A stretch of DNA of 64,000 nucleotides from CBDBCU01 sp965203435 (lineage in GTDB: Bacteria; Chloroflexota; Dehalococcoidia; Lucifugimonadales; UBA3495). Positions 33,645 through 43,462 of the stretch are shown here, piece after piece; positions within the stretch are counted from its first letter, which is position 1, and each line of letters begins with the position of its first letter. The notes beneath the pieces are model-generated. The model was not told where the DNA came from. It did not search any database and was given only the letters and a program-made list of their open reading frames with translations. Location: NCBI GenBank assembly GCA_965203435.1, contig CBDBCU010000004.1:111241-175240 (forward strand), read 5' to 3'. A program made the position numbers and the translations under genes.

Positions 33645-35171
33645 TCAGTGGTCGCAGCAACCGCGCAGCCAAACCCGGCCATCGGCGGCCAGAAATTCCT
33701 CCGCGGCGTCCGGCCCCCACGCGCCGGGGGCGTAGGGATGCGGCGGCGGCGCGGCCGGGCTGTGCAGCCAGGCAATCAACGGATCCATAATGCCCCACGC
33801 CTGCTCAATTTCATCCCCCCGGGTGAACAGGGCGGCATCGCCATTCAGGGCATCCATCAGCAGCCGCTCATAGGCATCGGGCAAAGCGCCGCCGCCAAAC
33901 TCCTCCTGATAGTGAAACTCCAATTCCACTTTCCGCATCCGCAGGCCGGCGTCCGGGACTTTGGATTGGAACTCCAACCGAAAGCCCTCATCGGGCTGGA
34001 CGCAGATAGCCAGGGTGTTGGACGGCACTTCCTCATTTTCGGCCAGGGGGAAAAGGATGTGCGGCGGATGACGGAACTGGATGATGATTTCGGTGGTTTT
34101 GTCCTCCATAGCCTTGCCGGAACGCAGGTAAAAGGGAACGCCCTGCCAGCGCCAGTTGTCCACAAAAAGCCGCAGGGCGGCATAAGTGGGGGTGCGGGAA
34201 TCTTTGGCTACGCCCGGCTCCTGCCGATAGCCCTGATACTGGCCGGCAATCAGGTTGTTGCCAATATCCTCCGGGCGGATGCGGCGGATGGATTTCAGCA
34301 CCTTGGCCTTTTCATTCCGCAAAGCGTCCGCCTCAAAGGTATGCGGCGGCTCCATGGCCACCAGGGACAGCAGCTGCATCAGATGGTTCTGAAACATATC
34401 CCGCAGCACGCCGGTTTGGTCGTAGTAGTCGGCCCGCTCGGACACATTCAGGGATTCGGCCACGGTAATTTGCACATGGTCGATGTAGTTGCGATTCCAG
34501 ATCGGTTCAAAGATGGTGTTGGCAAAGCGGAACACCAGCAGGTTCTGCACCGTTTCCTTGCCCAGGTAATGGTCAATGCGGAAAACCTGATTTTCCTGAA
34601 AGACGGAATGGGCGACGGCGTTCAGTTCCCGGGCGGTAGCCAAATCCACGCCAAAGGGCTTTTCCACCACAATCCGCCGCCAACCGGCGCTATCGTCCGC
34701 CATTCCCGCCGCTTGCAGTCCGGTGATGGCGGATTGGTACAGGCTGGGGGCGATAGCCAGGTAGTAGAGGCGATTGGATACTTCCCGGTCGAAGTTTTCC
34801 AGTTCCTCGAGGTGGGATTCCAGCTCGCGCAGGCTATCCTGAGAGACGACATCGGCCATCAGATAGGTAATGTGGGCGGAAAAGTCGTCCCATTCGGCTT
34901 GATTGGGCTGAAAGCCGCCGGTTTCCAGCATTTCCCGGTGGATGAACTCGCGGTATTGGGCGGTGGTCAAATCGGCCCGGGCCACGCCGACAATCCGCAA
35001 TTCCCGGCGGATGCGCCCCTTGGAATAGAGGTTGCACAGGGCGGGCATCAGCTTGCGGCGGGTCAAATCGCCGCTGGCCCCGAAAATAATCAGGCTGGTA
35101 ATGCCGCGGCTGTCCTCCAGGGCGGCGGCGACGGCGTCAAAATCGGCGGCAGTGGCGGCGGACAAAACCAT
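33645..35171 (-). CDS. zwf: Glucose-6-phosphate dehydrogenase
   Basis: 508 residues. GASGDLTRRK at residues 31-40 binds NADP, VEKPFG near 170, and the active site RIDHYLGKE at 198-206. Catalyses the first step of the oxidative pentose phosphate pathway. Its ATG overlaps the gnd stop by one base (TAATG), so the two are coupled. Confidence 0.97.
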   Translation of the reverse strand: MVLSAATAADFDAVAAALEDSRGITSLIIFGASGDLTRRKLMPALCNLYSKGRIRRELRIVGVARADLTTAQYREFIHREMLETGGFQPNQAEWDDFSAHITYLMADVVSQDSLRELESHLEELENFDREVSNRLYYLAIAPSLYQSAITGLQAAGMADDSAGWRRIVVEKPFGVDLATARELNAVAHSVFQENQVFRIDHYLGKETVQNLLVFRFANTIFEPIWNRNYIDHVQITVAESLNVSERADYYDQTGVLRDMFQNHLMQLLSLVAMEPPHTFEADALRNEKAKVLKSIRRIRPEDIGNNLIAGQYQGYRQEPGVAKDSRTPTYAALRLFVDNWRWQGVPFYLRSGKAMEDKTTEIIIQFRHPPHILFPLAENEEVPSNTLAICVQPDEGFRLEFQSKVPDAGLRMRKVELEFHYQEEFGGGALPDAYERLLMDALNGDAALFTRGDEIEQAWGIMDPLIAWLHSPAAPPPHPYAPGAWGPDAAEEFLAADGRVWLRGCCDH

Positions 35172-36079
35172 TATTCCGCCCTCCGCACCGCATGGCCGCC
35201 GAACTGATTCCGCAGGGCCGCCAGTAGTTTCGCGCCCAAAGGCTGGGCCTGGCGGGAACGGAAACGCTGCTGCAAGGCCAGGGTGATGGCCGGCAGCGGC
35301 ACCGCCAAATCCACCGATTCCTGCACCGTCCAGCGCCCTTCCCCGGAGTCCTCCACATAAGCATCGAGGTTTTCCAGGCCGGGATCCTGTTCCAGGGCGG
35401 CTACGGTCAAATCCAGCAGCCAGGAACGGATGACGCTGCCGTGCCGCCAGGTTTCGGCAATGGCCGGCAGGTCAAAGGCAAACTCCGTCTTGGCCGCCAG
35501 CAGCTCAAAACCCTCGGCATAGGACTGCATCAGGGCATACTCGACGCCGTTATGCACCATCTTGACGAAATGGCCGGCCCCCACCGGCCCGACATGGCTG
35601 TAGCCCTTATCGGCGGCCGGGGCCAGGGTCTGGAAAATCGGCTCCAAGCGATGAAAGGTAGCGGCCGGGCCGCCAATCATCAGGGAATAGCCCTCAGTCA
35701 AGCCCCAGATGCCGCCGCTGGTGCCGACATCCATCAGCTCAATGCCATAGCCGGCCAGTTTTTCGCCTTGGCGGATAGTGTCCTGGTAGTTGGCATTGCC
35801 GCCGTCCAGAATCACATCCCCGGCGGCCAGCAGGGGGATCAGCTCGTCGATGGCGGCGTTGGTAACGGGGCCGGCGGGCAGCATCAGCCACACGGCCCGG
35901 GGCGGCGTCAGCATTGCCGCCACTTCGTCCAGGCTGGCGGCGGCGGCCGCGCCCTGATCCCGGCTGGCGGCGCTGGCGGCGCTGCTGGCATCATAAGCCA
36001 CCACGCGGTGCCCGCCGCGCAACAGCCGCTGCGCCATATTGCCGCCCATCCGACCCAAGCCAATCATTGCCAGTTCCAT
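35171..36079 (-). CDS. gnd: 6-phosphogluconate dehydrogenase (decarboxylating), short form
   Basis: 302 residues, the length of the short YqeC/GndA type. Rossmann motif GLGRMG (7-12), DVGTSGGIWG (substrate site), GHFVKMVHNGVEY (catalytic Lys). Converts 6-phosphogluconate to ribulose-5-phosphate plus CO2. Start at 36079 preceded by GGGAG. Confidence 0.95.
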   Translation of the reverse strand: MELAMIGLGRMGGNMAQRLLRGGHRVVAYDASSAASAASRDQGAAAAASLDEVAAMLTPPRAVWLMLPAGPVTNAAIDELIPLLAAGDVILDGGNANYQDTIRQGEKLAGYGIELMDVGTSGGIWGLTEGYSLMIGGPAATFHRLEPIFQTLAPAADKGYSHVGPVGAGHFVKMVHNGVEYALMQSYAEGFELLAAKTEFAFDLPAIAETWRHGSVIRSWLLDLTVAALEQDPGLENLDAYVEDSGEGRWTVQESVDLAVPLPAITLALQQRFRSRQAQPLGAKLLAALRNQFGGHAVRRAE

Positions 36080-36131
36080 AAGTTTGTCTCCCGGATTTGC
36101 CTTGCTTTCCGTTGATTTGCTATCCGTCTGC

Positions 36132-36225
36132 CCCTGCAACGAGTTCAGGATGAGCGGATTTGCCGGTTCAGGATGACCCTTCAACGAGTTCAGGATAATC
36201 CTTCAACAGGCTCAGGATGAGCGGA
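36132..36225. repeat. REP cluster between gnd and pgi
   Basis: Three half-REPs (CAACGAGTTCAGGATGAGCG, CAACGAGTTCAGGATAATC, CAACAGGCTCAGGATGAGCG). It may shape relative expression of genes in the operon. Confidence 0.7.
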
Positions 36226-36236
36226 TTTGTATGCGG

Positions 36237-37907
36237 TTACAATTCCGCGCTGAGGCGGCGCAGTTCGGCCGCCGGGTCTGAGCCCAAGGGGATCCGAATG
36301 GCCCGGCGGCCGCGATTCCGCAGGGCTTGCAAATCCCCGGCGGCTTGGGCGTCGGCCAGGGCGTTCAGGCTGTAGGGCCGGCCGGGGATAGGAATTTCCG
36401 TTGCGTGGTCGGCGGTCAACTGGAGAAACAAGCCGGAATTGGGGCCGCCTTTGTGCAGTTGGCCGGTGGAATGCAGGTAGCGGGGGCCAAACCCGGCGGT
36501 AGTGGCGATGCCATACTTTTCCGCTACTTGGCGGCGGATATTATCGATGCTTTCTCCGATGGACGGCGTGTCCGGCAGGTAAGCCAGGATCGCCAGATAA
36601 TCGCCGCCGTGGGCTTGGGCCAGCAAGTCGTTGAGGTTGGCGTCAGCGTCCGCGTCCGGCCAGACCCCTTGCGCCAGATACTGCTCCAAGGCCCGGTCGG
36701 TCATATCCTTGGCGCTCTGCACATCCGGCTGGTCAAAGGGATGCAGGTTCAGCAGGCGGCCGGCAATGGCGGTGGCATATTCCCAACGATAGAACTCCGC
36801 ACCCAAATCATAGCCGTCGGCCAAATCCAGGCGCGCTATGGGATGGCCGGCGGCGGCTAGGGATTCCACCCGGGCGTCCAAGGCGGCGTTTTCATCCGTC
36901 GCCAGGCGCAGATAGACAAAGAACCGGTCGCCGCCATAGCTTTGCGGCGGCAGGGGCGGCTCGCCGGCTACCGGAATAATGCCGGAACCCTCTTTGCCCA
37001 AGCCCTCGGCCAACATCTGCTCAACCCACAAGCTGAACCCGGCAATGCCCGGAGAGGCAATCAAAGTCAGCTTATCCCGGCCTTGCCGGGCCAGGATACC
37101 CATCGCCGCGCCCAGCCAAGCTCCGGGATTGGCGGCGGCGGTGTCAATGTCGCAGCGTTCTTTCATCCCGGCGGCGCGGCTCAGCAGCTGCCGCAAATCT
37201 ACCCCAATCAGAGCCGCCGGGACCAATCCGAAACCGGACAATACCGAATAGCGGCCGCCCACTTCCGGGGGATTGAGAAAGACCTGCCGAAAGTCCTGTT
37301 CCCGGCCCAGCTTTTCCAGCACGGTGCCGGGATCGGTGATGGCGGCGAAGTTTGCCCCGGCGGCCGCGCCTTTGACGGCGGCGACTTTTTCCCGGAAATG
37401 GGCGTACAGGCTGTTGGGTTCAATGGAGGAGCCGGATTTGGAGGAGACCAGAAAGAGGGTTTGGGCCGGGTCAATAACCTGTTCCACCGCCTGCACCCAG
37501 GAGGGCAGGGTGGAATCCAGGAGCAGCAGTTGGGGATAGCCCGGCTGACGGCCGCAGGTGCGCCGCAGCACTTCCGGCCCCAGGCTGCTGCCGCCCATCC
37601 CCAGCAGGACGACATGGCGGTAGCCGTCGGCCCGTACGCCGTCGGCAAAGGCGGTCAATTCGGGAATCCGCCCTTGCATTTCGTCGACGATGGACATCCA
37701 GCCCAGCCGGTCGACAATTTCCGTGGGGTCGTCGCGCCAGACCCGGTAATCCTGTTCCCGGATGCGGGCAATTACGCGGTCGGCATCCAGGCCGGCCAGG
37801 GCCGCCGCTACCGCCGGCGGATAGTCCCCCAAAAGTTTCGCCCCCTGCTCCCCCTGTGGCACGGTCCGTCCCCCTCCTGCGAATGTGCGGGCGGTAAGCA
37901 TAGGCAT
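36237..37907 (-). CDS. pgi: Glucose-6-phosphate isomerase, transaldolase-fusion type
   Basis: 556 residues. SIS-fold motifs: LLGMGGSSLGPEVL, FLVSSKSGSSIEPNSL, and ATTAGFGPRYLHSTGQLHKG with the conserved phosphate loop. The sequence resembles the isomerase half of bifunctional transaldolase/isomerase proteins; here the transaldolase half is absent. Provides glucose-6-phosphate for Zwf. First gene of the pgi-gnd-zwf operon, with a promoter TTGTCA (37970-37975), 16 bp, TATCCT (37948-37953). Confidence 0.93.
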   Translation of the reverse strand: MPMLTARTFAGGGRTVPQGEQGAKLLGDYPPAVAAALAGLDADRVIARIREQDYRVWRDDPTEIVDRLGWMSIVDEMQGRIPELTAFADGVRADGYRHVVLLGMGGSSLGPEVLRRTCGRQPGYPQLLLLDSTLPSWVQAVEQVIDPAQTLFLVSSKSGSSIEPNSLYAHFREKVAAVKGAAAGANFAAITDPGTVLEKLGREQDFRQVFLNPPEVGGRYSVLSGFGLVPAALIGVDLRQLLSRAAGMKERCDIDTAAANPGAWLGAAMGILARQGRDKLTLIASPGIAGFSLWVEQMLAEGLGKEGSGIIPVAGEPPLPPQSYGGDRFFVYLRLATDENAALDARVESLAAAGHPIARLDLADGYDLGAEFYRWEYATAIAGRLLNLHPFDQPDVQSAKDMTDRALEQYLAQGVWPDADADANLNDLLAQAHGGDYLAILAYLPDTPSIGESIDNIRRQVAEKYGIATTAGFGPRYLHSTGQLHKGGPNSGLFLQLTADHATEIPIPGRPYSLNALADAQAAGDLQALRNRGRRAIRIPLGSDPAAELRRLSAEL

Positions 37908-37947
37908 CCCGCCCCCGCCCGGTTATGGCAACTTGGCACTAGATTAC

Positions 37948-37975
37948 AGGATAGCACAACCCGGCCAGTTGACAA
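37948..37975 (-). promoter_or_regulatory. Promoter of pgi-gnd-zwf
   Basis: Minus strand TTGTCA (37970-37975), 16-bp spacer, TATCCT (37948-37953). Confidence 0.5.
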
Positions 37976-38055
37976 TAGTTCCCGGAAAGTTATTTCGGAG
38001 GGGATTGTCTAGGGCAAGCGTCTTTCCTGATTTCCTACTGTCATTCCCGCCCCCT

Positions 38056-38281
38056 CGACCGTCATTCCCGCGCAAGCGGGAATCCCGAACGGTACTGCCT
38101 TAGGATGGTATTGTCGACAGGCAACCGTGAGATTCCCGCTTACGCGGGAATGACGGTAGAGGAATGGCCGGAAGGACGGTAAGGGGAGGCCGGGAAGGAC
38201 GGTTGCGGGGCCGCCGCCCCCATCCGCCCATCCTGCGCGGCCCGCCCCCTCCGCTCATCCTGAACTTGTTGAAGGATGAAA
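38056..38281. repeat. MITE and REP gap
   Basis: Full ATTCCC/GGGAAT element at about 38057-38158 and a REP (38250-38281). The gap is otherwise without a gene until the promoter at 38319. Confidence 0.8.
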
Positions 38282-38318
38282 CAGTCAAAAGCAAAGGGAA
38301 CCGCCGGCATCGACTAAC

Positions 38319-38347
38319 TTGACCATCCCGCCCGGGCAACCTATAAT
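38319..38347 (+). promoter_or_regulatory. Promoter of the RCC1/GSDH lipoprotein
   Basis: TTGACC (38319-38324), 17-bp spacer, TATAAT (38342-38347). Confidence 0.75.
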
Positions 38348-38388
38348 CGGACTGGAATCCTGATGCGAGGTTCGTCCGCTGCCGGGCG

Positions 38389-40635
38389 ATGCTGAAACCC
38401 TTGTTTGGAATACGGCGCTATCTTAAAACAATGTTCCGCCGCCCGGAACGGTTATCCACTGCTCGCGGCTTGGCATTGGGCTTGACGATTCTGGCCCTGG
38501 CTCTGGCCTTTAGCGGGGCTTGCGCCAACGATGCGCCGGTTGCGCCGACGCCGACCCCGGCCGTCACTGCCCTACCGCCGGCGCCCACCCGTGCCATTCC
38601 TACCGCCCTACCGCCGGCTACGGTTGCCCTCCCTACCCCCACGCCGCCGCCGGCTGCGATTGCCCCTGCTGCTAAGCCGCTGCCCACGGCCGCCCTCCCG
38701 GCCGCCGCGCCGCCGGCCGTTGCGCTGCCTACTATTACGCCGGCGGCCGATTTTGTGCCTTTCGTGCAGCTAGCCGCGGGAGTATATGTCCAATGCGGCT
38801 TGCGCGCGGAGGGCCGGCTGTTTTGCCGGGGCCAGGACAATCAGCGGGTACCAAAGGAGTTGACCGCCGCCCGGTTTCGGCAGGTAGCTGTCGGGCAGGG
38901 TTACGCCTGCGGCCTGCTCTTGGAGGGCCGCATCGCCTGCTGGGGCGACAATGCCTATGGTAAAGGCGCGCCGCCGCCGGGGCAATTTACCGCAGTGGCC
39001 GCCGGGCGACATTATACCTGCGCCTTGGACCCTGCCGGCCAAGTCCAATGCTGGGGGCGGGACGCCGCCGGCCTGGCCAAACCGCCGACCGGCCTAGCTT
39101 TTACCGCCATCGCCATCGGCGCAAATCATAGTTGCGGCCTCACCCCCGCCGGGGCTTTGCACTGCTGGGGGCAAAATCGCCGGGGGCAAGCCAACAACCA
39201 TAGCGGCCCCTTTCAATCCCTGACTTTGGGGGATCGGAACACCTGCGCCCTGCGGCCGGAGGGCACGGCTTGGTGTCAAGGCGACAATGCCGCCGGACAA
39301 TCCCGCCCGCCGCCGGGGGCTTTTACGCAAATCGCCGCCGGCAGCGAGTATGCCTGCGGTATCCGTCCCGGGGGACAGCTGGAGTGTTGGGGCGGCGGTT
39401 TCGGCGCGGATTTGGGGGAGCCGTCCGGGGAGTTCACGGCGGTCAGCGGCCGGGAGGATTTTTTCTGCGCCCTGGCCGCCGGCTATCCCCAGTGCTGGCG
39501 CTACCAGCCGGATTCCCCGCAGCCGGTGGCGGAGCCGGCGGAAATCGCTTACATCGCAGCCTCGGGAGAAAAACTGCGGCAGCCGGTAGAGCTGCTCCCC
39601 TGGCCCGGCGGCGGCTTGGCTATCGTGGAACGGGAGGGCCTTATTCTCTTATGCGATTACCGCGCCGAGGTCTATTGCGAGCTGAGCGGCAATCCGCCCC
39701 TCCTGGATTTGACCGACCGGGTGGATTCCGCCGCCGCCGAAAGCGGTCTGCTCAGCGCAGCTTTGGATCCGGATTTCGACCGACATCCCTTTCTCTATGG
39801 GTATTACACTACCCGGACTAATCCCCGGAAAGTACGCCTGTCCCGCTTTCCGGTCGTCGGCGACCGGGCTGACCCTACGATGGAACTGGTTATTCTGGAA
39901 CTGGCAATGCCGGACGATTATCACTTTGGCGGGGCCATCCGTTTCGGCCCGGACGCTATGCTGTATCTGGGCCTTGGCGACAACCGGGCGGCGGCGGAAG
40001 CGCAAAATCCGGCCAACCTACGCGGCAAAATAATCCGCATCGCTGTGCGCGGGGCCACTCCGGAACAGCCCTACCAGGTACCGGCGGACAATCCTTTGCG
40101 CGCCCGGCCGGAAATCTGGGCCTACGGCTTGCAAAATCCCTGGCGGATGGCCTTTGATGCCGCCGGCCGCCTGTGGGTGGGCGATGTGGGTTCGGCGGGA
40201 GCCCAGGCCGCCGAGGAAGTATCCATCGCTACCGCCGGGGCCAACCTGGGCTGGCCGCTGTTTGAGGGCCCTCTTTGCTATGGGGATAAGGCGCAGTGCG
40301 CGGAATTGGTGGATTATGCGCCGCCGGCCTTCACCTACGGCCGGGCCGAGGGCTGCGCTATCATCTGGGGCGGCGAATATCGCGGCGCCGCCCTGCCGCG
40401 CCTGGCGGGGTCTTATCTGTTTTCCGATTATTGCAGCAACCGCCTTTGGGCTTTGACGCCGGACGGAGCCGGCGGCTGGTCGCGGCGGCTGGTGGCAACC
40501 CCCGCCGCCGTCCCCAACATTATCGCTTTCGGAACTGACGCCGCCGGGGAAATGTACGTGCTGGCGGCGGACCGGCAGCTCCTGAAACTGGAGCCGGCTT
40601 TCGGCGACGGCGGCGGAAAAACCGGCGGTGGATAG
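38389..40635 (+). CDS. Exported protein: RCC1-like propeller fused to sugar-dehydrogenase-like domain
   Basis: 748 residues. Signal segment followed by FSGACAND, a possible lipobox. Then a Pro/Thr linker (about residues 55-120), several RCC1-like repeats of the CGLxxxGxxxCWGxN type (about 125-370), and from about 385 a six-blade propeller with LAIVEREGLILLCDY, HFGGAIRFGPDAMLYLGLGD and YGLQNPWRMAFDAAGRLWVG as in PQQ-dependent glucose/sorbosone dehydrogenases. The fusion of the two propellers is unusual. Probable surface lipoprotein; the cofactor site cannot be confirmed by eye. Confidence 0.8.
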   Translation: MLKPLFGIRRYLKTMFRRPERLSTARGLALGLTILALALAFSGACANDAPVAPTPTPAVTALPPAPTRAIPTALPPATVALPTPTPPPAAIAPAAKPLPTAALPAAAPPAVALPTITPAADFVPFVQLAAGVYVQCGLRAEGRLFCRGQDNQRVPKELTAARFRQVAVGQGYACGLLLEGRIACWGDNAYGKGAPPPGQFTAVAAGRHYTCALDPAGQVQCWGRDAAGLAKPPTGLAFTAIAIGANHSCGLTPAGALHCWGQNRRGQANNHSGPFQSLTLGDRNTCALRPEGTAWCQGDNAAGQSRPPPGAFTQIAAGSEYACGIRPGGQLECWGGGFGADLGEPSGEFTAVSGREDFFCALAAGYPQCWRYQPDSPQPVAEPAEIAYIAASGEKLRQPVELLPWPGGGLAIVEREGLILLCDYRAEVYCELSGNPPLLDLTDRVDSAAAESGLLSAALDPDFDRHPFLYGYYTTRTNPRKVRLSRFPVVGDRADPTMELVILELAMPDDYHFGGAIRFGPDAMLYLGLGDNRAAAEAQNPANLRGKIIRIAVRGATPEQPYQVPADNPLRARPEIWAYGLQNPWRMAFDAAGRLWVGDVGSAGAQAAEEVSIATAGANLGWPLFEGPLCYGDKAQCAELVDYAPPAFTYGRAEGCAIIWGGEYRGAALPRLAGSYLFSDYCSNRLWALTPDGAGGWSRRLVATPAAVPNIIAFGTDAAGEMYVLAADRQLLKLEPAFGDGGGKTGGG

Positions 40636-40729
40636 TAACAATCAGCGTCGACGCCGTTGGATTGCCGGGGATCCTTCCACTCATCCGTAACTTGTTAAAG
40701 GATGCCCTGGAAACGGCTGAAACTACCCC

Positions 40730-40758
40730 TTGCCCTCCGTCAAGCCGCCGGTTACAAT
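40730..40758 (+). promoter_or_regulatory. Promoter of the SGNH-like membrane gene
   Basis: TTGCCC (40730-40735), 17-bp spacer, TACAAT (40753-40758). A weak REP lies just upstream (about 40676-40704). Confidence 0.65.
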
Positions 40759-40821
40759 GGCGGCAAGCCGGCAGGGAATCTCTTAACCCGTCTATAGAAC
40801 CGACCGGGAGCTGAAAGCAGT

Positions 40822-42432
40822 TTGCCTTTCCGCAAAAAAGTCCTCTACTACGGTCTGATGTTGCTGCTGACCCTGCTGGCTATTGATGGGATGGCCCGCC
40901 TGGCCTATTACGCCGCCTATGGGGTGGGGTATGGCGGCGGCCGGGCGGAGGAGATAAATGACTTTTACCCTCCCCCCCCCCAACTTTCTGTCGCAAAGGC
41001 CGACCACTGGCAGCTACGGCATCCCTTTTACGGCTATGTCCCGACCGCGCCGGATCACGACCTGATCGCGATGCCGCCGCGGCAATGGCGGGAGGACACG
41101 GTGATTATCGGTTTGCTGGGCGGCTCGGTAGCCCAGGAGGTACATCCCTTTCTGCAACGCGCCTTGGACCAGCATTTCGCCACTACCAACCGGCCGCGGC
41201 AGCCGGTAGTCCTCGGCCTGGCCTCCGCAACCTTAAGGCAGCCGCAGCAGACGATGATCGCCGCCCACACCCTGCTGCTGGGCGGCGAGTTTGACCTGAT
41301 CGTCAACATGGACGGGTTTAATGAAGTTGCCGGCGGCGTAAGCCAGAGTAGGGAGGAGGGCGTCTTTCCTTTCTTTCCCCTGGTGTGGAACAAGCGGGTG
41401 GAGCTGACGGCTCAGGAGTTGCTGCTGGCGGGACAAATCGGGGTATTGCGCCGGGAGCAGGCCCGGCGGACCGCGGCCGGGGAGACGACCCCGCTGCGCT
41501 GGTCGGCCCTTTGGCGGCTGGCGAATCGTTATCGGCGGGAGCGAACCGCCGTTCAGATTATCCGCCTAAATCAGCAACTGGCGGCCGCGGAGGCGGACTA
41601 CAGCCTGGATAAACACGGCCCCCGGAGTTGGCTGACGGGGGACGGGGAACTGCGGCCGGAAGCGGCCCGATTCTGGTATCGCAGCTCAGTAACCCTGGCC
41701 CGGTTGGCGGAACTGGCCGGGGCCGACTATTACCACTTTTTGCAGCCCAATCAGTATGTGCCGGATTCTAAGCCACTGAGCCCGGAGGAACGGGAGTTTG
41801 CTTATTCCCCCGATTCGCCGAAAAAGCCGCTGGTGGCGAAGGGTTATCCGCTGCTGCTAGAGTTCGGCCAGGAATTGCCGGGCCAGGGCATCAATTACTT
41901 TGACCTGACCCGAATTTTCGCCGCCCATCCGGAAACCCTGTATCGGGATATTTGCTGCCACTTGAACGCGCAGGGTTACGAACTGCTGGCGGCGGCAATG
42001 GTAGAGCGGATGGAGCCGGCTTTGTTGCGCTTAGGCGGGGCTAGTCCGGCCGGGCCGGTTTCCGCCCTGGCCGCGGCCCGGCCGCCAACGCCGCCGGACG
42101 CCCTGCTGGTCGCCGCCGCCTTTCGGGTGTATCTACAGGGCGACGGCCAATGGCTGCGTTATGTCCGGGACGCCTGCGCCGCGGCGGATGCCGAACCCCG
42201 GTTCTTTCTGCATTTGACGCCGCGGGATTTGGCCGATTTGCCGCCGCATCGCCGGCGCCACGGCTTTGACAACTTGGATTTCAGCTTTGCGAAAGCCGGC
42301 GGCAAGCTTTGGCAGGGGCAATGCCGGGCGCAAATCCGGCTGCCCTACTACCCCATCGCCCACCTCCGCACCGGCCAGTATGCGGCGGATTCCGGCGAGC
42401 TGTGGGCCGGGGAATACGCTTTTTCGGAATAA
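40822..42432 (+). CDS. Membrane-anchored SGNH-hydrolase-like protein with one FLHI/RTGQ module
   Basis: 536 residues if the TTG at 40822 is used (GGGAG upstream); an ATG at 40858 is an alternative. One N-terminal membrane segment (YYGLMLLLTLLAIDGMARLA). SGNH-like blocks: IIGLLGGSVAQEV (I), LIVNMDGFNEVA (III-like) and CCHLNAQGYELLAAAM (V, with the catalytic His). The C-terminal 105 residues are a copy of the module repeated five times in the 43784 protein: AFRVYLQG, CAAADAEPRFFLHLTPRDLA, GFDNLDFSF, then a YYPIAHLRTGQY end. Probably an extracellular esterase or acetyl-transferase-like protein. Confidence 0.75.
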   Translation: MPFRKKVLYYGLMLLLTLLAIDGMARLAYYAAYGVGYGGGRAEEINDFYPPPPQLSVAKADHWQLRHPFYGYVPTAPDHDLIAMPPRQWREDTVIIGLLGGSVAQEVHPFLQRALDQHFATTNRPRQPVVLGLASATLRQPQQTMIAAHTLLLGGEFDLIVNMDGFNEVAGGVSQSREEGVFPFFPLVWNKRVELTAQELLLAGQIGVLRREQARRTAAGETTPLRWSALWRLANRYRRERTAVQIIRLNQQLAAAEADYSLDKHGPRSWLTGDGELRPEAARFWYRSSVTLARLAELAGADYYHFLQPNQYVPDSKPLSPEEREFAYSPDSPKKPLVAKGYPLLLEFGQELPGQGINYFDLTRIFAAHPETLYRDICCHLNAQGYELLAAAMVERMEPALLRLGGASPAGPVSALAAARPPTPPDALLVAAAFRVYLQGDGQWLRYVRDACAAADAEPRFFLHLTPRDLADLPPHRRRHGFDNLDFSFAKAGGKLWQGQCRAQIRLPYYPIAHLRTGQYAADSGELWAGEYAFSE

Positions 42433-42445
42433 GGCCGGGCCGTGC

Positions 42446-42451
42446 TATAAT
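42446..42451 (+). promoter_or_regulatory. Extended -10 promoter of the alpha/beta hydrolase
   Basis: TGCTATAAT with TATAAT at 42446-42451, about 50 bp before the TTG at 42501. No good -35. Confidence 0.6.
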
Positions 42452-42500
42452 TCCCCCATTATCCATCGTCCTTATTCATCCTTGCCGCGGAGGCTGCGCT

Positions 42501-43391
42501 TTGACGGAATCGCCGGAACAAAACCGCGCCATCCCCCGGGAAAATTTCTGCGTCGTCGGCGATTTGACCGTCCATTATCTGGAATGGGCGGCGGAGGACG
42601 GTGGCAGCGGATTGCCGATTGTGGCCCTGCACGGGTTGGCCTCGACCGCCCACTGGTACGAGCGGCTGGCGGCCCGCTTGAGCCGCCACTATCGGATATT
42701 GGCTCCGGATCAGCGGGGTCACGGGCAGACCACGCAGGCGGCCGCCGGCTATGATTGGCAAACTCTGGCGGCGGATGTGGCCGGCTTTATGGACGCCGTG
42801 GGGCTGGAACAAGCCGCCGTGCTGGGCCATTCCTGGGGCGGGAATGTAGCCATAAATGTGGCGGCCCGGTTTCCGGCGCGGGTCCGCAAGTTGGCAATGA
42901 TTGACGGCGGTTTCCTGGACGGTCATCTGCTGCCGGATGCCAGCTGGGAGGTTTTCCGCGCCCGCTATGCGCCGCGCAATGTATCGGGCAATCGGGCGCA
43001 GTTTCTGGAACAGCAGCGCAATCAGTTGGCCGACTGCTGGGCCGCCGACCTGGAGCGCATTGTGCAGACCATGGTTTATGAGGATTCGGACGGGCAGATG
43101 TACGACCATTTGCGGCCGGCTAATCACGCCCAGGTATTGGCCGCAATGTGGGCGGAGCCGCCGTCGGTTACGCTGCCGCAGATTGTCTGCCCTACGCTGA
43201 TTGTGCCGGCCGGGCCGCGGCCGGAACGGGTCGGCACCGAGTTTGCCGCCACTAAAGAGCGGATGGTAGCGGCGGCGGCCCAAGCCGTCCCGAATAACCG
43301 GGTGCATTGGATTCCCGACACCATCCACGACATCGGCTACCACAAGCCGGACGAACTGGCCGGGGTTATCCGGGAGTTTCTGGAAAGTTAG
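42501..43391 (+). CDS. Alpha/beta hydrolase
   Basis: 296 residues from a TTG at 42501, chosen for GGAGG seven bases upstream; longer starts run into the previous gene. IVALHGLASTAHWYERLA (oxyanion region), LAPDQRGHGQT, the nucleophile elbow VLGHSWGGNVA (Ser) and late WIPDTIHDIGYHKPDEL (His). Substrate unknown; similar to lipases, epoxide hydrolases and lactonases. Confidence 0.92.
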   Translation: MTESPEQNRAIPRENFCVVGDLTVHYLEWAAEDGGSGLPIVALHGLASTAHWYERLAARLSRHYRILAPDQRGHGQTTQAAAGYDWQTLAADVAGFMDAVGLEQAAVLGHSWGGNVAINVAARFPARVRKLAMIDGGFLDGHLLPDASWEVFRARYAPRNVSGNRAQFLEQQRNQLADCWAADLERIVQTMVYEDSDGQMYDHLRPANHAQVLAAMWAEPPSVTLPQIVCPTLIVPAGPRPERVGTEFAATKERMVAAAAQAVPNNRVHWIPDTIHDIGYHKPDELAGVIREFLES

Positions 43392-43462
43392 CGGCGGGAT
43401 TCTGGATTCCCGCGCATCTCTACCGTCCTTCCGCCGCCCCTACCGTCCTTCCCGCCCCTTTC

